Numbered from the stretch's first letter, positions 1-8,407 are shown. The stretch is 64,000 bases of DNA from Vibrio splendidus (GCF_024347615.1 NZ_AP025509.1:496001-560000), one strand, 5' to 3'. The notes: generated by a model from the sequence alone, not told the origin. A program made the numbers and translations.

Positions 1-116
1 GATGACATTTTGATATCCTTCATTGTGAAGAATCCCAGAGATACGTCGCCAACCTCGTTGTCCGAACAGCCTGCCAACATTGTGATGATACCTGCTGCTA
101 TTAAGGCTTTTTTCAT
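1..116 (-). CDS. creA: CreA family lipoprotein (5' part only)
   Basis: Only the first 38 codons are inside the window; the gene runs off the left edge. The start has a signal peptide ending in a lipobox (MLAGC), followed by DNEVGDVSLGFFTMKDIKM. The motif around VGDVSLGFFTMKDIK resembles the start of the CreA family, small periplasmic or lipid-anchored proteins whose biochemical role is not established. The ATG at 116-114 is the natural start because the signal peptide begins there. The assignment rests on a short stretch, so the family name is likely but not certain. Confidence 0.6.
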   Translation of the reverse strand, partial: MKKALIAAGIITMLAGCSDNEVGDVSLGFFTMKDIKMS

Positions 117-221
117 AAGAAGTCCTTTTTATTTATATAGTTCTGTTTACTATAAGGATATTGAAAGCTTGAATACGAGTGTAGAGCTTTTCACCGAGTT
201 CTTAAAGGATGTTATGAGAGA

Positions 222-347
222 ATGAAAAATATGAAGCATTTAAAGTACTTGTTGGCGTTAGTCATGCTCTGTATCCTTTCTGCATGTAGCTCGGCTCCTA
301 CGCCGACCATATGTCTCCCAAATAACTGTGATATTTGGGGTTACTAA
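222..347 (+). CDS. Small lipoprotein, 41 aa
   Basis: ATG AAA AAT ATG AAG opens a 41-residue reading frame. A hydrophobic stretch (YLLALVMLCIL) ends in the lipobox LSAC, and only about 20 residues follow, including PTPTICLPNNCDIWGY with two further cysteines. This is the layout of a tiny lipoprotein such as those in the YgdI/LptM size class, but I do not recognise a named family. A second ATG lies three codons in. It is divergent from the creA fragment, and its stop lies 17 bases before the next start on the same strand, so the two could be cotranscribed. Confidence 0.6.
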   Translation: MKNMKHLKYLLALVMLCILSACSSAPTPTICLPNNCDIWGY

Positions 348-364
348 TCTTAGGTACTAAAAGA

Positions 365-859
365 ATGAATAACGAAATACCTGAAAGCGCACATAAGAAA
401 AACCAATGGCTGTTTAGCCAACTCGACATTGCTTATCCCGCAAAGGAGAGCTTGCTAGGTCGAGAACTTTATCAAAGCAGACTCCCATCCAAGAATTACC
501 AACTCCTCGCTCAAGATCAAATTCCTTCCCAAATTGATGAACTGCATAAAGTCGATTTCCATAAACTGACGGTACTTTTTTCACTTAACCAAGCCAGTGT
601 TTATCACGATGAAACCGAAAGGGCACATATGCTTGAGTTCTTGAGTCAGATTATGTTGTCTGATGAGCATGTTTTATACATTGGAACTCAAAATGGTGAT
701 GTTGTGGCGAGTGCTATTGTCACAGAAGCGGAAGACTCTCTGTTGATCTCCGACGTGATTATTGAAAACGGTCAAGATATCAACGGCTTTGCTAAGCAGT
801 TACATGATTTTTGGGCACAAGATCATGCTTCTCACGATAAAGTGTGGGTCGAGAACTAA
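365..859 (+). CDS. Uncharacterised 164-aa protein, possibly GNAT-like
   Basis: The frame is open from a TTG at 335, but that start would overlap the upstream lipoprotein gene, so the ATG at 365 (MNNEIPESAHKK) is preferred. The protein is soluble, without signal peptide or membrane segment. The central part (HVLYIGTQNGDVVASAIVTEAEDSLLISDVII) has the alternating strand pattern seen in GCN5-type N-acetyltransferases (strands beta4-beta5), but I cannot see a convincing acetyl-CoA P-loop. Treat the function as unknown. Confidence 0.6.
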   Translation: MNNEIPESAHKKNQWLFSQLDIAYPAKESLLGRELYQSRLPSKNYQLLAQDQIPSQIDELHKVDFHKLTVLFSLNQASVYHDETERAHMLEFLSQIMLSDEHVLYIGTQNGDVVASAIVTEAEDSLLISDVIIENGQDINGFAKQLHDFWAQDHASHDKVWVEN

Positions 860-919
860 AGATTCTTTGAGAAAGCGTTAATCTAAGTACAATACCCCAT
901 CTTTTATAAAGGGTTTTGT

Positions 920-2728
920 ATGTACAAGCTATTGATATCAATCGCTGTATTGTGTGTTAGCGCTTTTTCTACAGTCAGTTTTGCTACCGACTGGGATATC
1001 AAACGCATCCTAGTTTTACACTCATACGAACCTTCTTACCAATGGACTGCTGACTTTCAGAAAGGGATAGACAGTGCGTTCAGCCAATCTCAAACCGAAG
1101 TTAAACTCTCAATCGAGTATTTGGATACAAAGCGCGTCCATAGCTCTGAGTACTACGACTATCTCGCCGATTACTTACAAGCCAAATACGCAGGTTATAA
1201 ATTTGATGGGGTTATTGCGACTGACGATAACGCGGCTAATTTCCTTGAATCACTGAGTGCGTTGATTGATCGTGCGACACCTATTGTTGCAGCGGGTATC
1301 AACGACATAAGCACCGATATGTATGCAGTGTCTGATAGAGCGACTGTGCTTTATGAGAACGATCAGATAGACGTCAATATCAAGCTGATCTCTAAACTAA
1401 GACCTAATCTAAAGAACCTCTATTTCATCAATGATTACAGTGTCACTTCTGAGCTAATCCGTAAAGATATAAGCCGTATTATGGCAGACTTTCCATCGAT
1501 TAATTTGGCCGAAATACGCGATTTGTCACTCAAGCAAACAAGTGAGTTCTTGAAAGGAGTTTCTGCTGACGATGCGGTCTTACTGAGCCACTACAATACT
1601 GAGTTAGATCAAGGTGTATATCATACCTATCAAGAGGTCGCGGAAACCTTATCTGCATCGAGCGCCGCACCAGTGTTTGCGTTATGGCAGTTTAATATAG
1701 TCGGTGATGTACTCGGAGGTTATGTAAACCACTCGCGTAGCATGGGTGAAGAGGCCGTTAGTGCGTTGGATAAGTATGTGCCTCTTAATTTTTCTACACC
1801 TTTAGTTCCTGGTGACAACAAGCGTTTTGTTTTCAATTATCCGGCGCTTAAAAAGTTTGGTATTGGTGATAATGTACTGCCGACAGGATCTGTGATTGTT
1901 AACGAGCCTTCCTCCTTTTTACAAAAGAACTTTCAATTGTTGTTGGGCTTAATCATGGTCATTACAGGGCTGAGCGTGATTATCGTGATGCAATTTATTA
2001 CCCTGCGCCAAAAGAAAGAGTTGGCAAAAAAGAACAAGCGAATCCTTGCACTACAGAAACAAACTTTGAATGTTCAAAAAGACATGATTCATGTGCTGGG
2101 TGAAGCCATTGAAACTCGCTCTGGTGAGACGGGTAATCACGTTAAGCGTGTAGCCAAGTTATCCGCTTTGCTTGCTAAGTATCGTGGCTTGAGTCATCGC
2201 GAGGTCGAGATGATTGAGATCATCAGCCCAATGCATGATGTCGGTAAGATTTCGGTTCCGGAATCTATCTTGGATAAACCAGGTAAATTGACAGACCAAG
2301 AGTGGGATGTAATGAAACTTCACACCACTGCGGGCTACAATTTACTAAAGAGCGGAGCGGGTGATATTACCAACCTCGCGGCAATCATTGCTAACGAACA
2401 TCATGAGCGTTGGGATGGCGCTGGATACCCTAATGGCAAGGTAGGTGAACAAATTCACTTGTTTGCTCGTATCACTGCCGTAGCCGATGTATTTGACGCA
2501 CTGCTTAGTGCCCGTTGTTACAAAGAGCCATGGCCATTAGAGATGGTGGTCGACTTGTTCGAGAGAGAGTGTGGCTATCAATTTGATCCTCAGCTAACCA
2601 AACTGCTACTGAAACACCTGCCCGAGTTTGTCGCTATCCGAGATTCGTATCCCGATACTGGAGCTGTAGAATATGCGTCTGTACCTTCGATTGAAGTTAA
2701 GGTTCTAGAAGAGTCGGTTGTTAGCTAA
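920..2728 (+). CDS. HD-GYP c-di-GMP phosphodiesterase with periplasmic ABC-substrate-binding-like sensor
   Basis: The 602-aa protein has a cleavable-looking signal sequence (about residues 1-22), a periplasmic region resembling ABC_sub_bind domains (about 28-320), a membrane segment near 335-360, a short basic coiled-coil linker, and a C-terminal HD-GYP domain. The key residues are present: HD at 439-440 in the context MHDVGKISVP, and HHE at 494-496 followed by WDGAGYP with GYP at 502-504. HD-GYP enzymes hydrolyse cyclic di-GMP to GMP or pGpG. The architecture suggests that ligand binding in the periplasm controls turnover in the cytoplasm; the ligand is unknown. It appears to be a single-gene unit. 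Confidence 0.88.
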   Translation: MYKLLISIAVLCVSAFSTVSFATDWDIKRILVLHSYEPSYQWTADFQKGIDSAFSQSQTEVKLSIEYLDTKRVHSSEYYDYLADYLQAKYAGYKFDGVIATDDNAANFLESLSALIDRATPIVAAGINDISTDMYAVSDRATVLYENDQIDVNIKLISKLRPNLKNLYFINDYSVTSELIRKDISRIMADFPSINLAEIRDLSLKQTSEFLKGVSADDAVLLSHYNTELDQGVYHTYQEVAETLSASSAAPVFALWQFNIVGDVLGGYVNHSRSMGEEAVSALDKYVPLNFSTPLVPGDNKRFVFNYPALKKFGIGDNVLPTGSVIVNEPSSFLQKNFQLLLGLIMVITGLSVIIVMQFITLRQKKELAKKNKRILALQKQTLNVQKDMIHVLGEAIETRSGETGNHVKRVAKLSALLAKYRGLSHREVEMIEIISPMHDVGKISVPESILDKPGKLTDQEWDVMKLHTTAGYNLLKSGAGDITNLAAIIANEHHERWDGAGYPNGKVGEQIHLFARITAVADVFDALLSARCYKEPWPLEMVVDLFERECGYQFDPQLTKLLLKHLPEFVAIRDSYPDTGAVEYASVPSIEVKVLEESVVS

Positions 2729-3033
2729 CTCTCGCTCTATCTGAATAGTCTACAAGTCTTGGTTTCTTTATCAATTCACCCTAATCCGACTAGGACGTGG
2801 CAATTTATATTTTCCACTAAAATTAAGTCGTTTATGTAAACCTTGTAGTATTTGGTTTTGCAGATTCTGGGTTAATTTGATGAAAGCTGTTGCTTATGTC
2901 GAGCCATAAGGTGATCAAGTCCATATTTCGCGAAGAGAAATAAGCCTGCGTCCGCAAACTGTTATCTTAATCATCCCGCGCATTGAAAGAACACTATAGG
3001 ATAAAACTTGAATTCAATGCGAGTGAGAGAGCT

Positions 3034-3759
3034 ATGCGGTTAGAACAGACTAAATGTGTAATTTTCGATTGTGATGGAACACTCATCGATAGCGAAAAGC
3101 TGTGTTGCCAAGCCTTGGTGAATGTATTCACCGGCTTTGGGGCGGAGCTAAACGTTAATGACTGCTATGCGCACTTTCAAGGTGGAAAGCTGGCCGATAT
3201 CTTAATGGATACACAAGAACGTTTAGGGCTATCTATCTCGATTGATACGCTTGAGCCGTTATATCGTATTGAATTAGAAGCTTTGTTCCAACGTCATTTA
3301 AAGCCGATGGATGGTGCCATCGAGCTCATTGAATTCCTAAAGCGACAGGACATCGAATTTTGTATCGCTTCTAATGCGCCTAAGTCTCGGGTTGAATCTT
3401 CATTGGCAATGACAGGAATGCTCGATGACTTTAAAGGTAAAGTGTTTTCAGCTTTTGATGCCAACAGCTGGAAGCCTGAACCTGACCTGATTATGTATAC
3501 AGCCATGAATATGGGCTTTTTACCCAATGAGTGTATCTATGTGGACGATACTTTGAAAGGAATTGAAGCGGGTGTTCGTGCGGGTATTCAATCATTCCGA
3601 TTGCGCCCAAGTATTAATGAATCAATCGTAGATCCCGAAGCCGACTCATCAGAGGTAGCGGCTCAGGATATCTACAGTTTGGAAGAGATTTCGGTTTGGA
3701 TTAATGGCAAGCACTGCTCAAGTGGTGGAATACCGAACCCTGCAGCTTTGGTGGGGTAG
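3034..3759 (+). CDS. HAD-superfamily phosphatase, YieH-like
   Basis: This 241-aa HAD hydrolase carries all four motifs: FDCDGTLID (nucleophile Asp12 and Asp14), the Ser of ASNAP, the Lys of WKPEPD, and the acidic YVDDTLKG. The cap-domain layout (CQALVNVFTGFG) resembles E. coli YieH, a 6-phosphogluconate phosphatase, so a sugar-phosphate substrate is plausible. The frame is open from a TTG at 2983, but the ATG at 3034 follows a purine-rich GAGAGAG and puts motif I at the usual distance from the N terminus. The last 59 bases overlap the 3' end of the convergent zinc-ribbon gene. Confidence 0.85.
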   Translation: MRLEQTKCVIFDCDGTLIDSEKLCCQALVNVFTGFGAELNVNDCYAHFQGGKLADILMDTQERLGLSISIDTLEPLYRIELEALFQRHLKPMDGAIELIEFLKRQDIEFCIASNAPKSRVESSLAMTGMLDDFKGKVFSAFDANSWKPEPDLIMYTAMNMGFLPNECIYVDDTLKGIEAGVRAGIQSFRLRPSINESIVDPEADSSEVAAQDIYSLEEISVWINGKHCSSGGIPNPAALVG

Positions 3760-3916
3760 AGCCTAACTGAAGGCTGACTACCTTACTAAATTGTTTAGTG
3801 TGAAAACCGCAAGATGCACAAGTAAATTTTTCTCCACTTTCTGAGAGTAGATATTCGTCGTGTTGGCATAAAGGGCATGTAATGTCGTCGGTGTTTGGTG
3901 TTTCTGTTTTATTCAT
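3701..3916 (-). CDS. Small zinc-ribbon protein, 71 aa
   Basis: Two CxxC pairs (Cys14/Cys17 and Cys33/Cys36, in CPLCQHDEYL and CASCGFH) make a classic zinc ribbon. A Shine-Dalgarno-like AGGTG sits 7 bases before the ATG. The rest of the protein is short and polar. The gene ends inside the 3' end of the convergent HAD phosphatase gene, a 59-base overlap. The function is unknown; such ribbons often bind nucleic acid or act as metal-dependent adaptors. Confidence 0.6.
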   Translation of the reverse strand: MNKTETPNTDDITCPLCQHDEYLLSESGEKFTCASCGFHTKQFSKVVSLQLGSTPPKLQGSVFHHLSSACH

Positions 3917-4074
3917 TATGTGTCACCTGCAGCAAGAGGGTAAGCGAAAAAAGACCCGTTTAATTAGATTACCCCTAAGCTCGAATATTAGACAGTTTTG
4001 ACACTTGATAATCTCGCCTTTGCGACTTGCTTCATGGTAATGATAATCTCATCGTTAAAGACCATGTTTTTCCT

Positions 4075-4170
4075 GTTGTTATTAAGGGAAGCTGTTATTA
4101 ACGGAAGTTGTTATTAGTGAAAGTTGCTATTAACGGGCGTTGCTATTAGCGGACGTTGCTATTAACGAAC
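4075..4170. repeat. Six tandem 16-bp repeats
   Basis: Six consecutive 16-bp units start at 4075, 4091, 4107, 4123, 4139 and 4155. The consensus is GTTGYTATTAACGGRM, with neighbouring units differing at one to five positions. They fill the intergenic space upstream of the zinc-ribbon gene and run up to the terminator at 4177. No open reading frame crosses them. Confidence 0.9.
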
Positions 4171-4176
4171 GTCGAT

Positions 4177-4204
4177 AAAAAAGGACTCATGATGAGTCCT
4201 TTTT
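4177..4204 (-). terminator. Rho-independent terminator of the chemoreceptor gene
   Basis: Perfect 13-bp arms (AAAAAGGACTCAT and ATGAGTCCTTTTT) surround a single base. The A and T tracts on both sides make it potentially bidirectional. It lies 45 bases past the chemoreceptor stop codon. Confidence 0.9.
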
Positions 4205-4249
4205 AGTTTCGCTGAATTTAACTTGGTCAGCCTAAGTGATCACTCAAAT

Positions 4250-5674
4250 CTAAGTGCGGTATCTTGCCAAAGTTTTAGACAAAGAAACTGATGCGTCTGT
4301 CAGTGTTGACACGCCATTTGAAGAGTTTTGAGCCACTTCTTTAATCACATCGGATTGACTGCGAATATCGTTAAGCTCAGCTGCGATGGTGTTCGCTACG
4401 TTGCTTTGCTCGTCCGCTGAGGTTGCAATCTGAATACTCATATCCATTAGCGCTTGAGCGGAGTCAGCAATCGAGTTTACATCGTCCCCAATGTTTGAAA
4501 TCAGTTGGCTGCTAGTTTGCGCTTGATCGACCGTTTGCTCGGTGATCTTAGCGATATTTTGGCTCTCTTGCTGTAAGCGTTCAATCATCGCTTGGATTTC
4601 AACCGTAGCCGACTGAGTGCGACTTGCAAGCGTTCGTACTTCATCAGCAACAACAGCGAAACCACGGCCTTGTTCACCCGCACGAGCAGCTTCGATCGCC
4701 GCGTTCAGTGCAAGCAAGTTAGTTTGCTCTGAGATTGCGTTGATCGTCGTGATCACTTCATTAATTTGGCTAGTGTTCACATTCAAGCTGGTAACTGAAG
4801 ATGAGGTTTGCTCAATCAAAGAAGAGAGTGTGGTGATCTCTGAGATGGCTTGTTGAACTTTCGTATGGCTGTCGTTGATTTGCTGCGCGTCTTGTTCAGT
4901 TTGTTCAGTTGAACGTGCTGAAATGTTAGAGACTTCATTGGCTGAAGCCGTCATCTGATCCATGGCAGTAGCAACAGAGTCTAGAGACGCATTCTGGCTC
5001 ATAATTTGTGTTTCACTGCGCTTCATCTCTGCTTCGAAAGAAGCCGATGTTTCACTCAGCGTTGCTGCACTGTGGTTTACGTTGTTGACTAACTCACTAA
5101 GCGTGTCCATTGAACGGTCAAGCGCACAACCAATCGTGCCGAACTCGTCTCGGCCAGGGTGGAAACCAAGGCGTGATGTTAAGTCGCCATCACCAATCTT
5201 TTGAGTCGTTGAGTAAAGCACCCACAGTGCGCCGCCTAGGAAAGTCGCTACCCAGTAACAGAAAAGACCAAAAGGCACACACCACAAAAAGCTCAGTAAT
5301 AAAGTGTACAGTGCTTGCTGCTTTTGATTCTGCGTATCGAGATTTGAAACGGTAAGAGAGTAGTAATTACCATCTTGTGCAATGGCTGTTGCTGTAACTG
5401 GACCATTCTTCAATATGGTTGTTTCTTGAGGACGTGTTTGTTGGCTAACTGAACGAACGGAAGCTGGGGAATCTGACGCTGATAAAATGCCTTGCAATTG
5501 ATATTCAACCTGCTGTTTTGCACTCGCGTCAATTTGTTCCATATTGTTGACGTAGTTGAGGCCAGCGAGGCTTGCCACAGCGACAAAAAAGATAAAGAAA
5601 ATGACCCAAAACTTGTCGTTGATAGACATTTTAATAAACAGTTTGTCTATCGTTCGAAATTGTACTTCTTTCAT
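4250..5674 (-). CDS. Methyl-accepting chemotaxis protein
   Basis: This 474-aa chemoreceptor has a first membrane segment at about 22-44, a short periplasmic region (about 45-118) too small for a full Cache or four-helix ligand domain, a second membrane segment (about 122-152), a HAMP region, and a long cytoplasmic signalling coiled coil. The conserved hairpin tip ([34 protein letters not shown]) is intact, so it should couple to CheA/CheW. The stimulus is unknown. The mRNA leader carries a strong hairpin that holds the ribosome binding site (see 5681-5705), and a terminator follows the gene. Confidence 0.93.
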   Translation of the reverse strand: MKEVQFRTIDKLFIKMSINDKFWVIFFIFFVAVASLAGLNYVNNMEQIDASAKQQVEYQLQGILSASDSPASVRSVSQQTRPQETTILKNGPVTATAIAQDGNYYSLTVSNLDTQNQKQQALYTLLLSFLWCVPFGLFCYWVATFLGGALWVLYSTTQKIGDGDLTSRLGFHPGRDEFGTIGCALDRSMDTLSELVNNVNHSAATLSETSASFEAEMKRSETQIMSQNASLDSVATAMDQMTASANEVSNISARSTEQTEQDAQQINDSHTKVQQAISEITTLSSLIEQTSSSVTSLNVNTSQINEVITTINAISEQTNLLALNAAIEAARAGEQGRGFAVVADEVRTLASRTQSATVEIQAMIERLQQESQNIAKITEQTVDQAQTSSQLISNIGDDVNSIADSAQALMDMSIQIATSADEQSNVANTIAAELNDIRSQSDVIKEVAQNSSNGVSTLTDASVSLSKTLARYRT

Positions 5675-5680
5675 AAAAAC

Positions 5681-5705
5681 TCCACGGTAAATCCTTTACC
5701 GTGGA
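5681..5705 (-). promoter_or_regulatory. Perfect hairpin enclosing the chemoreceptor ribosome binding site
   Basis: On the minus strand an 11-bp perfect stem (TCCACGGTAAA paired with TTTACCGTGGA) with a GGA loop is followed by GTTTTT and then directly by the ATG. The only Shine-Dalgarno candidates, AAGGA across the loop and GGAG at the 3' foot, lie in or beside the stem. A stem plus U-run is also the form of an intrinsic terminator. Confidence 0.75.
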
Positions 5706-5822
5706 CTCTAAATAACCGACCTCAATAAAAATGTGATGCCAATCGACTAATTGTGAAAATTAATGATACCAACATATCGTTTATGAGACATCTATCAAGT
5801 ATTTTTGTTCTCTATGGGTTTA

Positions 5823-7046
5823 TTAGCCCAGAGAAGGCAATAGCCCTACTGAAATAAGGATTTGAATCGCAATGATAAAAACGCCTACGCTGCCAACTAA
5901 AAACAACGCTTTACTTCCACCGAGCACTTGGTAAGTCGCTTCTGTACCTTGAGGTTCTACAGAGAAATCCGTGTAACGAATCTTGTATACCATCACTGTC
6001 GGCAGCAAAATTGCGAGCACTGAAAGTGCTATGGCTGCGTAGCCCAGAGCTGTAATGAAACCCTGTGGGTAGAACAAGGCAAAACCTAATGGCGGTAAGA
6101 AAGTGATAGCGGCCGTTTTAACGCGTTTTGCACTGCCTAGTTTCTTGCTCAGTGAATCCCCCATGAATTCAAATAACCCCAAGCTCACACCAATAAAAGA
6201 AGTCAGCAGTGCAAGGTCTGCGAATACGCCAACGATAACGCTAAGGTTTGATTGATGAACGGTTTGTGACAATGAGACTAACAGTGCGCCCAAACTTGTA
6301 TCCGACAAAAGCTGCTCTTGGCTAATCACACCTAGAGTCACACTCTGCCAGAAAACATAGATGACCAAAGGGAGTGCAGAGCCAATAATCATGACCTTAC
6401 GTAGAGAGCGAACGTCACCATCTAGGTATCGAACAATTGAAGGGATGCTGCCGTGGAAGCCAAAAGAGGTAAACACGACTGGGATTGCTGCAACAATCAG
6501 CCCTTGCTGTAAAGGCATGCTCATTAGGTATTGAGAGGTGATGTTTGGTGCTAGGAAGCTGAGTACCAGTACCATCGCAATCAGTTTAAGTCCGAATAAA
6601 ACGCGGTTAACTTTATCAACACTGTGCGTACCAATCGTCACAACGCCAGCAACTAACAGTGTGAATAGAAGGGTTGTGATTTGGCCATTAAGCTCAATGC
6701 CTGAAATATCCGAGATACGTTGATTAAACTGCGCACCACCGCCTGCAATATAAGCTGCACACAGAGCGTAGAAAAGGAACATAACTGCAAAGCTAGCGAT
6801 CCACTTACCTTTTGTCCCTAAAATTTTGTCAGCTAGCGTGTGTAGGGTTGCGTCAGAATCAGCGAATTGATGTAGTTCTACCATTAACAATGCAGTAAAG
6901 GCCATTAGAGCCCATAAGCCAAGCATTAGAAAAAGTGAGGTTGAAAAGCCAATACCTGCAGAAGCAAGTGGAAGAGCGAGCATGCCAGCACCAATAGTGG
7001 TGCCTGCAATGATCAAAGTACTACCAAAAACCTTTGATTTATTCAT
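5823..7046 (-). CDS. tyrP: Tyrosine-specific transporter (HAAAP family)
   Basis: The 407-aa, 11-12-segment membrane protein closely follows E. coli TyrP: GSTLIIAGTTIGAGMLALPLA at the start, FTSFGFHGSIPSIVRYLDGD in the middle and FLPPLGFALFYPQGFI near the end. It imports tyrosine by proton symport. Upstream lies a good TyrR box (7191-7208) and a weaker one touching the start codon (7047-7064), which supports a role in aromatic amino acid uptake. Specificity between tyrosine and tryptophan (Mtr) is inferred from resemblance only. Confidence 0.88.
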   Translation of the reverse strand: MNKSKVFGSTLIIAGTTIGAGMLALPLASAGIGFSTSLFLMLGLWALMAFTALLMVELHQFADSDATLHTLADKILGTKGKWIASFAVMFLFYALCAAYIAGGGAQFNQRISDISGIELNGQITTLLFTLLVAGVVTIGTHSVDKVNRVLFGLKLIAMVLVLSFLAPNITSQYLMSMPLQQGLIVAAIPVVFTSFGFHGSIPSIVRYLDGDVRSLRKVMIIGSALPLVIYVFWQSVTLGVISQEQLLSDTSLGALLVSLSQTVHQSNLSVIVGVFADLALLTSFIGVSLGLFEFMGDSLSKKLGSAKRVKTAAITFLPPLGFALFYPQGFITALGYAAIALSVLAILLPTVMVYKIRYTDFSVEPQGTEATYQVLGGSKALFLVGSVGVFIIAIQILISVGLLPSLG

Positions 7047-7064
7047 TGTATATAATTCTTTACG
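7047..7064 (-). promoter_or_regulatory. Weak TyrR-box-like site at the tyrP start
   Basis: TGTATA-N6-TTTACG on the + strand matches five of six bases in each half of the TyrR consensus TGTAAA-N6-TTTACA. It directly abuts the tyrP ATG, so a bound protein would block the ribosome binding region or transcription just upstream. It could be chance in AT-rich DNA. Confidence 0.35.
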
Positions 7065-7190
7065 TTAGGGTGTGTTTTCATTGTAATTCTTCTAGCTTAA
7101 GCGCATAAACCCAAAGAATATCTCGATTTTTAAGTATTCTGATTGAGTTTAATTCCAAATGCAATGTCTAATGTAATTAAAAATATCCAC

Positions 7191-7208
7191 TGTAAACTAT
7201 ATTTTACG
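7191..7208 (-). promoter_or_regulatory. TyrR box upstream of tyrP
   Basis: TGTAAA-N6-TTTACG differs from the TyrR consensus at one base. It lies about 145 bases upstream of the tyrP start codon, a distance that fits control of the promoter region. The flanking 7065-7490 stretch otherwise contains no gene that I can support until the small ORF at 7493. Confidence 0.6.
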
Positions 7209-7454
7209 ATTGGTGAGTTGGAAGCGCTCAAATGCCCGAAGCAAACGTTTGACCATGATCTGCTTCAAAATTTGTAGAGTAATTTGTTGTACTTGGTGTA
7301 AGGTGACAGTACATATGTCGTTCGCGTATACCCCTTTAGCGTAAACAAGCGCTAATGATCGCGAGTAGCTTCAAGCTATAAATATGGAATGGGTAGAGTA
7401 GAGTGCGTTCATCAAAGTGACATAATATAAGTCCAAGATGGTGCACTAGTTAAT

Positions 7455-7469
7455 CGGACATCATGTCCG
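7455..7469 (+). promoter_or_regulatory. Palindrome before a small gene
   Basis: CGGACAT-C-ATGTCCG is a perfect 7-bp dyad about a single base, ending 23 bases before the ATG at 7493. It could be an operator or an RNA hairpin in the leader. Confidence 0.45.
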
Positions 7470-7492
7470 CATCAAGGAATAGAGGGGGCACT

Positions 7493-7621
7493 ATGAGTGA
7501 CCAATCTTTTAATGACGAAAGTCTTGAGTTGTTAGATGCCATGGAAATTGGCATTGATTTATCTGACTACGAGCAGGCGGTTAAACAATTAGCAGAAGAA
7601 CTTTTTAAGTCTTCGAACTAG
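7493..7621 (+). CDS. Small acidic protein, 42 aa
   Basis: A strong Shine-Dalgarno sequence (AGAGGGGG) precedes an ATG that opens MSDQSFNDESLELLDAMEIGIDLSDYEQAVKQLAEELFKSSN. The product is acidic, soluble and probably helical, without cysteines or membrane segments. The ribosome binding site is the main reason to believe it is translated. A palindrome just upstream suggests regulation. I do not recognise the family. Confidence 0.6.
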   Translation: MSDQSFNDESLELLDAMEIGIDLSDYEQAVKQLAEELFKSSN

Positions 7622-7721
7622 GTTTTACCTGAACTAAAGGTTTCTGTAGTTCAACGTTCTCAAATTAGACAATTCTTAAACTGAGCAAATCTCATTCGCT
7701 CACACGTCATAACAAAACTAT

Positions 7722-7791
7722 CCTCATTAAAGTTCGCGAAGATAAACGAGTACGTTTACCATGTTACTTAGTTCTCGATACTTTAATGAGG
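7722..7791 (+). promoter_or_regulatory. Long inverted repeat in the acpH leader
   Basis: CCTCATTAAAGT (7722-7733) is the exact reverse complement of ACTTTAATGAGG (7780-7791), with 46 bases between. The 3' arm contains the GAGG ribosome binding site of acpH, 4 bases before its ATG at 7796. A smaller stem (TAAACG with CGTTTA, 7743-7758) lies inside the loop. If folded, the RNA would hide the ribosome binding site. Confidence 0.65.
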
Positions 7792-7795
7792 TTCA

Positions 7796-8407
7796 ATGAA
7801 CTTTCTCGCACACCTCCACATCGCTCAACACTGTAAAAGTAACTTAGCTGGTAATCTGTTAGGTGACTTCGTTAAAGGCGACCCTAATAAACACTATTCA
7901 ACCTCGCTTTCAGACGGAATAAGACTTCATCGATTCGTGGATAGTTACACAGACCGTCACGATGTATCCCGATCGGCAAAATCGCTTTTTTTAGACCAAA
8001 CGCGTCGCTTTGCGCCTATTGCACTGGATGTATTTTGGGATCACTGCTTAGCCAATCATTGGACTCAGTTCTCGCAGCAGACGTTAGAGCATTTTTGTTT
8101 CGATAGTCATCAACAGATCTTTGCACATCAAGAGCCACACTGGCCTGAGAACTTCATTACGATTCATCAAAAGATGGCAGAACAACGTTGGCTGGAAAGC
8201 TATCAAGACATGTCTTCCATAGAAGTTGTATTGCAACGTATGGCGTTGAGAAGGCCCAAGCTAGGGATGCTCAAAAATTGTTACGACGACCTCGAACGTC
8301 ACTATGATACGTTGCAGTGTCACTTTAATGAGCTGTATCCCAACGTTTTAGAAGAAGCGAAGCAGTTTAATGCACTTCAAATGAAGAAAAATCAAAAGGA
8401 AAGGTAA
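7796..8407 (+). CDS. acpH: Acyl carrier protein phosphodiesterase
   Basis: The 203-aa protein matches the AcpH family (MNFLAHLHIA, GNLLGDFVKGDP, IRLHRFVDSYTDRH) at normal length. AcpH removes the 4'-phosphopantetheine arm from holo-ACP in the cytoplasm, returning apo-ACP. The HD-like residues in LHRFVDSYTD fit its metal-dependent HD-fold mechanism. It sits alone between a small gene and a helicase gene on the same strand. The structured leader (7722-7791) suggests translational control. Confidence 0.92.
   Translation: MNFLAHLHIAQHCKSNLAGNLLGDFVKGDPNKHYSTSLSDGIRLHRFVDSYTDRHDVSRSAKSLFLDQTRRFAPIALDVFWDHCLANHWTQFSQQTLEHFCFDSHQQIFAHQEPHWPENFITIHQKMAEQRWLESYQDMSSIEVVLQRMALRRPKLGMLKNCYDDLERHYDTLQCHFNELYPNVLEEAKQFNALQMKKNQKER

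Noticed and set aside
10..225. 71-codon plus-strand frame at the left edge
   Set aside because: It is opposite the signal peptide of the CreA-like protein, and has no similarity or ribosome binding site.
4075..4170. CRISPR array
   Set aside because: The 16-bp units touch each other with no spacers, and no cas gene is present. The same holds for the 18-bp array at 29996.
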